Assembly: GCA_017424235.1 (NCBI GenBank)
Contig: JAFPAQ010000218.1
Span: 1-35,676, forward strand
Origin: Lachnospiraceae bacterium
GTDB lineage: Bacteria > Bacillota > Clostridia > Lachnospirales > Lachnospiraceae
Reading direction: 5' to 3'
Length of the DNA stretch: 35,676 nucleotides
Numbering within the stretch: position 1 is the first letter of the stretch; each line of letters starts with the position of its first letter. Of this stretch, positions 33,801-35,676 are shown in pieces. A model generated the notes under the pieces. It was given only the letters and a program-made list of their open reading frames with translations, did not search any database and was not told the DNA's origin. The translations under genes and the position numbers were made by a program.

Positions 33801-34939
33801 TACTTTCTGACTTCCTCATCCTTTATCTGGTTCTCGACGTCACGATATTGTTCTTCTTTTGATTCCAAAAATAATTTCTTTTCTTTTAATATATTATTAT
33901 GAAACTCTATCTCTCCTGAAAGCTGGGACTCTCTTGTCTTTAAAGCTACCGCATCACTTTTGTTTAGTGATTCTTTTTCTTTCTCCAGAGTTTCCTTTTT
34001 TTCATTAATATGCTGTATCTCCAGTTCAAGCTCCTGAATCATGTCAGCACACTCTGCATACCTTTTATTATACGCTTCCTGATTGCTAATTGCCTCCTGC
34101 AGCTTTTTCTTAGACTGCAAATATCTGTCAGCCTTGTCACAAAGCAAAATTTTATTATATTTATTAAATACTTTGTTAATCTTTTCAGCAGCCTGCCTTG
34201 CTTCCTTACGCCCTTTAAGATTCATGTTCATGGTATCCATGTTTTCTATAGCTTCTGACATTGGACGCAGGTCTTCATCTGACAATGGTTGAAGAGAGTC
34301 ACTAAGTATATCATTAATAACAGACGGTTTAAAATCCTTTGACAGTTTTGGAGTTCTAAGCTGTATTAATAAATCTACCATTTCCTTATATTCATCAATT
34401 GTTTCAAATCCGAATACCTGTCGATTTACATATTCCATATATTCTGCCTGTCGTTCAAATACCTGTCCTCCATCTGAAATTCTGTTCTCAAGCTCTTTTT
34501 TGGAAAGAGGTACTTTTTCCCCTATATTTTTGTAAAGGAAAAAATCTTTACCCATACGACGTCCATCTGTTAAACCAAAGTACCATTTATCAAGTGGTTT
34601 ACCTTTTCTTGCACGAATACCCATTCCTATTGTTAAATATGTATTACTGTCTTTTCTTTTAAATTCCAGATACAGGTATCCTGTTCGTTCTTCTCTCTTA
34701 TCATTTTCTTCAAGAAGATAGCTGCTCATCTTTCTATCCTTTGAGCCAAACGGATCAAGTCGTTCCGGATTCATATTTCCATCAAGTAAGAGAGGTACAA
34801 CACTTTGCATTGTAACTGATTTTCCTGAACCATTTGAACCACGAAGTAACATACGACCTTTTACAAAAGAAAATTCCTGTTCGTCATAATACCAGAAATT
34901 AATAAGCCCTATTTTATTTGCCTGCCATCTACTATTCAT
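30830..34939 (-). CDS. jetC: Wadjet SMC-like motor JetC-like (TIGR02680/SbcC-like ATPase)
   Basis: 1369-aa SMC/SbcC-type ATPase. Walker A GSNGSGKS is at 34-41, followed by the family segment LLLDGNMNPERLDPFGSKDRKMSSYL. Long coiled coils fill about 240-1180, broken by a central globular hinge region (about 590-730). The C-terminal head has signature FSGGEK (1244-1249) and Walker B RLISLDEAF with D1279 and E1280. The motor should dimerise, extrude DNA and hand plasmid loops to JetD. GGAGAAAA within the preceding gene precedes ATG 34939, and the two genes overlap by 8 nt. The frame appears intact throughout. Confidence 0.9.
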   Translation of the reverse strand: MNSRWQANKIGLINFWYYDEQEFSFVKGRMLLRGSNGSGKSVTMQSVVPLLLDGNMNPERLDPFGSKDRKMSSYLLEENDKREERTGYLYLEFKRKDSNTYLTIGMGIRARKGKPLDKWYFGLTDGRRMGKDFFLYKNIGEKVPLSKKELENRISDGGQVFERQAEYMEYVNRQVFGFETIDEYKEMVDLLIQLRTPKLSKDFKPSVINDILSDSLQPLSDEDLRPMSEAIENMDTMNMNLKGRKEARQAAEKINKVFNKYNKILLCDKADRYLQSKKKLQEAISNQEAYNKRYAECADMIQELELEIQHINEKKETLEKEKESLNKSDAVALKTRESQLSGEIEFHNNILKEKKLFLESKEEQYRDVENQIKDEEVRKYEKEKEIEAVLCDMQDDAEQMAFQEFPFMKDELCENIESSYNFELHRQQFEKTYTDICDGEKLLGELHILDIQKNELIQKRDQKIRELDSIQRKISELEALLVQVENEWKEALYKWNEKNIELKLEKNLLTELSTFADNYDSKSDFAIVRQKVADKWIEKKSQLETLINAKLIDIDCAKEDLAKMKSELDEWENKKEPQPYRSDAVIKNRNRLDDAGIPYQEFYKLIEFGTDLDENTCNHLEEALLKMGILDAIVVDEQYKNQVIELVKGCEDHYLFAGKSSAEKSLLDILEFNEEVNDIFSNHRLTSILSNISYNGDGNISISANGSYQMGVLTGTITGEYKAGFIGTKARERNRLAKIEECKKLITEIEEKIAHAEYESEQLLKKKDILKDEYDTLPNDIDMREALKLLLEQERKHELLNSENIKLNEQITSFMEELKEKKKNAIKISERLYLNCSYEVFKNAKSASEDYDKNLVKLKSCHELFIRSAGYLKERKEHLEDLDIDMEQIRYDIRENEKQVRRKTEEKESILEQLALTDYEAIRERLVKCIEWLNSYPERLEKCVTSKTQMEDESKNIDSKMALNKTSIEKYSAESDFYLRCYEQEKNLEYVEKPQELNDEPQNMYDYLITDVKNTDKDTIVRNLNQVYFENKGFLADYQLTQNELFGETDNNEIVHGYSSRRLDISARYQGVKVSFSSLMKHLEQDIIELENLIKVGDRELFEDILANTVSRKIRGKINASNMWVQKMNSLMNGMDTSSGLKLNLRWRSKTAEKEDQLDTQELVELLKKDYRLMGEEEAARLSSHFRSKVDEARRNARDSAGMISFYQIMKETLDYRKWFEFQLFSQKTGERQKELTNSVFGTFSGGEKAMSMYVPLFSAVVAKYQGGREDAPRLISLDEAFAGVDNRNIRDMFRLMTQFEFDFIINSQVLWGDCDTLDALAIYQLIRPENAKFVTVMPYLWNGHSKELLEDEENVEQRGMEIEQMSKS

Positions 34940-35676
34940 TTGTATTTTCTCCTTTGAAATCCTCTGGATAATTTCCCTGTATTTTTCCGACCAGCGGACA
35001 AATCTTTATTTGCTGTGTATCATCGTTTTTTCTTATAAACATCAGATTTTCCATTTCATTTATTACATTTTTTATAAATTCTCCTTCCGGCATATCACGA
35101 TACATCTTTGAAAATCCCAAACCATATTTAAGCTTTACATCCTTTATCAATGCCTCAAATACTATTCTGTCAACAGTACATGTTTCATCCTGTAAAATTT
35201 CCCAATCATTAGTTTCAATTTTTTTTCTTATCATGCCAAAACATAATAATAAAATATCTGCAAGGGAATTATTACCCGGAAAAGAATCTCCTATTTTGCA
35301 ATCATCACCAAGTAAAAAATATGCACTTCCTCTATGGATATGTATATGACAGTCAAACATCTGCTCCAGTTCTTCTATAAGACGCCCACCATATTTTTTC
35401 AGATATTCAAAATCCTCATCAGAGCCATCGCCTCTATACATTGCAGGGGCAAACAGAAGTCTTTTGTAAACCCTGTGTCTTCTTGCAAATCCTCTATCTT
35501 CATCTACCTCAAACCATTCACTTTCTCTTAAGTCATTTGGATTTGAATATTCCATAATATCTTTTGAAAAATTTCTCATAAAATATTTTGATGTGCCTGT
35601 ATTTGCGTATAGTACTTCTCCACCTTCATCATCCATAAAAATATCATCTTTGCCATCTGTTATCTTAAGCATCCCC
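34932..35676 (-). CDS. jetB: Wadjet subunit JetB-like (TIGR02678/DUF2398 family), 5' end cut by window
   Basis: The frame is open to the right edge; 247 codons are visible, so roughly the C-terminal two thirds of a family of about 370-400 aa. An internal Met at 35672 is not taken as the start. The region with FPGNNSLADILLLCFGMIRKKI and the winged-helix-like end (KYGLGFSKMYRDMPEGEFIKNVINEM) fit the DUF2398 accessory subunit that works with the SMC motor as a kleisin-associated element. It overlaps the JetC start by 8 nt. JetA (DUF2397) is expected just outside the window. Identification leans on gene order as much as on sequence. Confidence 0.75.
   Translation of the reverse strand, partial: GMLKITDGKDDIFMDDEGGEVLYANTGTSKYFMRNFSKDIMEYSNPNDLRESEWFEVDEDRGFARRHRVYKRLLFAPAMYRGDGSDEDFEYLKKYGGRLIEELEQMFDCHIHIHRGSAYFLLGDDCKIGDSFPGNNSLADILLLCFGMIRKKIETNDWEILQDETCTVDRIVFEALIKDVKLKYGLGFSKMYRDMPEGEFIKNVINEMENLMFIRKNDDTQQIKICPLVGKIQGNYPEDFKGENTNE

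Overview
The window looks like chromosomal DNA from a low-GC Gram-positive anaerobe of the Lachnospiraceae (Butyrivibrio/Roseburia-like). The evidence is AT-rich codon use, AGGAGG-type ribosome-binding sites, sigma-A promoters, xylan-type glycosidases, and protein families typical of that group. I could not run a search, so the genus is left open. No tRNA, rRNA, CRISPR array or insertion sequence was found.

Layout, left to right. (1) 1-3852, plus strand: the 3' end of a carbohydrate-binding (probably glycosidase) gene, then a tight run of AlkD-type DNA glycosylase, a 63-aa protein, a NUDIX hydrolase, a XerC/D-like recombinase and an orphan metal-binding lipoprotein. It ends in a bidirectional terminator. 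(2) 3947-10720, minus strand: MATE exporter and AEC carrier, then a heterodimeric ABC exporter with one degenerate ATP site, then RNase HI. (3) 10998-12934, plus strand: an HflK/HflC pair with its own promoter. (4) 12976-15337, minus strand: a PadR - HAAS membrane protein - DUF4097 operon, probably for envelope stress, with a strong promoter and a five-unit operator. (5) 15582-21080, minus strand: a 1068-aa protein joining two extracellular solute-binding domains to a GGDEF domain, and a dCache chemoreceptor. (6) 21333-28167: a xylan/xylo-oligosaccharide island with a cytoplasmic sugar-binding GGDEF protein, GH8 exo-oligoxylanase, receiver-less AraC regulator, lipoprotein esterase and GH43. 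(7) 28326-29384: a nitronate monooxygenase-like flavoprotein. (8) 29584 to the right edge, minus strand: three genes of a Wadjet-type (JetB-JetC-JetD) anti-plasmid SMC system; JetA should lie beyond the edge.

The sugar genes, the two sugar-sensing diguanylate cyclases and the chemoreceptor occupy one 13-kb block. I infer that extracellular and intracellular sugar availability feeds c-di-GMP and motility decisions there.

The intergenic DNA carries a dispersed repeat: a conserved 24-nt segment next to an ATCGGATGC/GCATCCGAT hairpin with a T-run. It has three copies (8.4, 15.6 and 21.2 kb), plus a hairpin-only copy at 19.0 kb. One copy has become the last 19 codons of the 1068-aa protein. Other structured segments lie at 13.84-13.99 kb and 18.80-18.87 kb.
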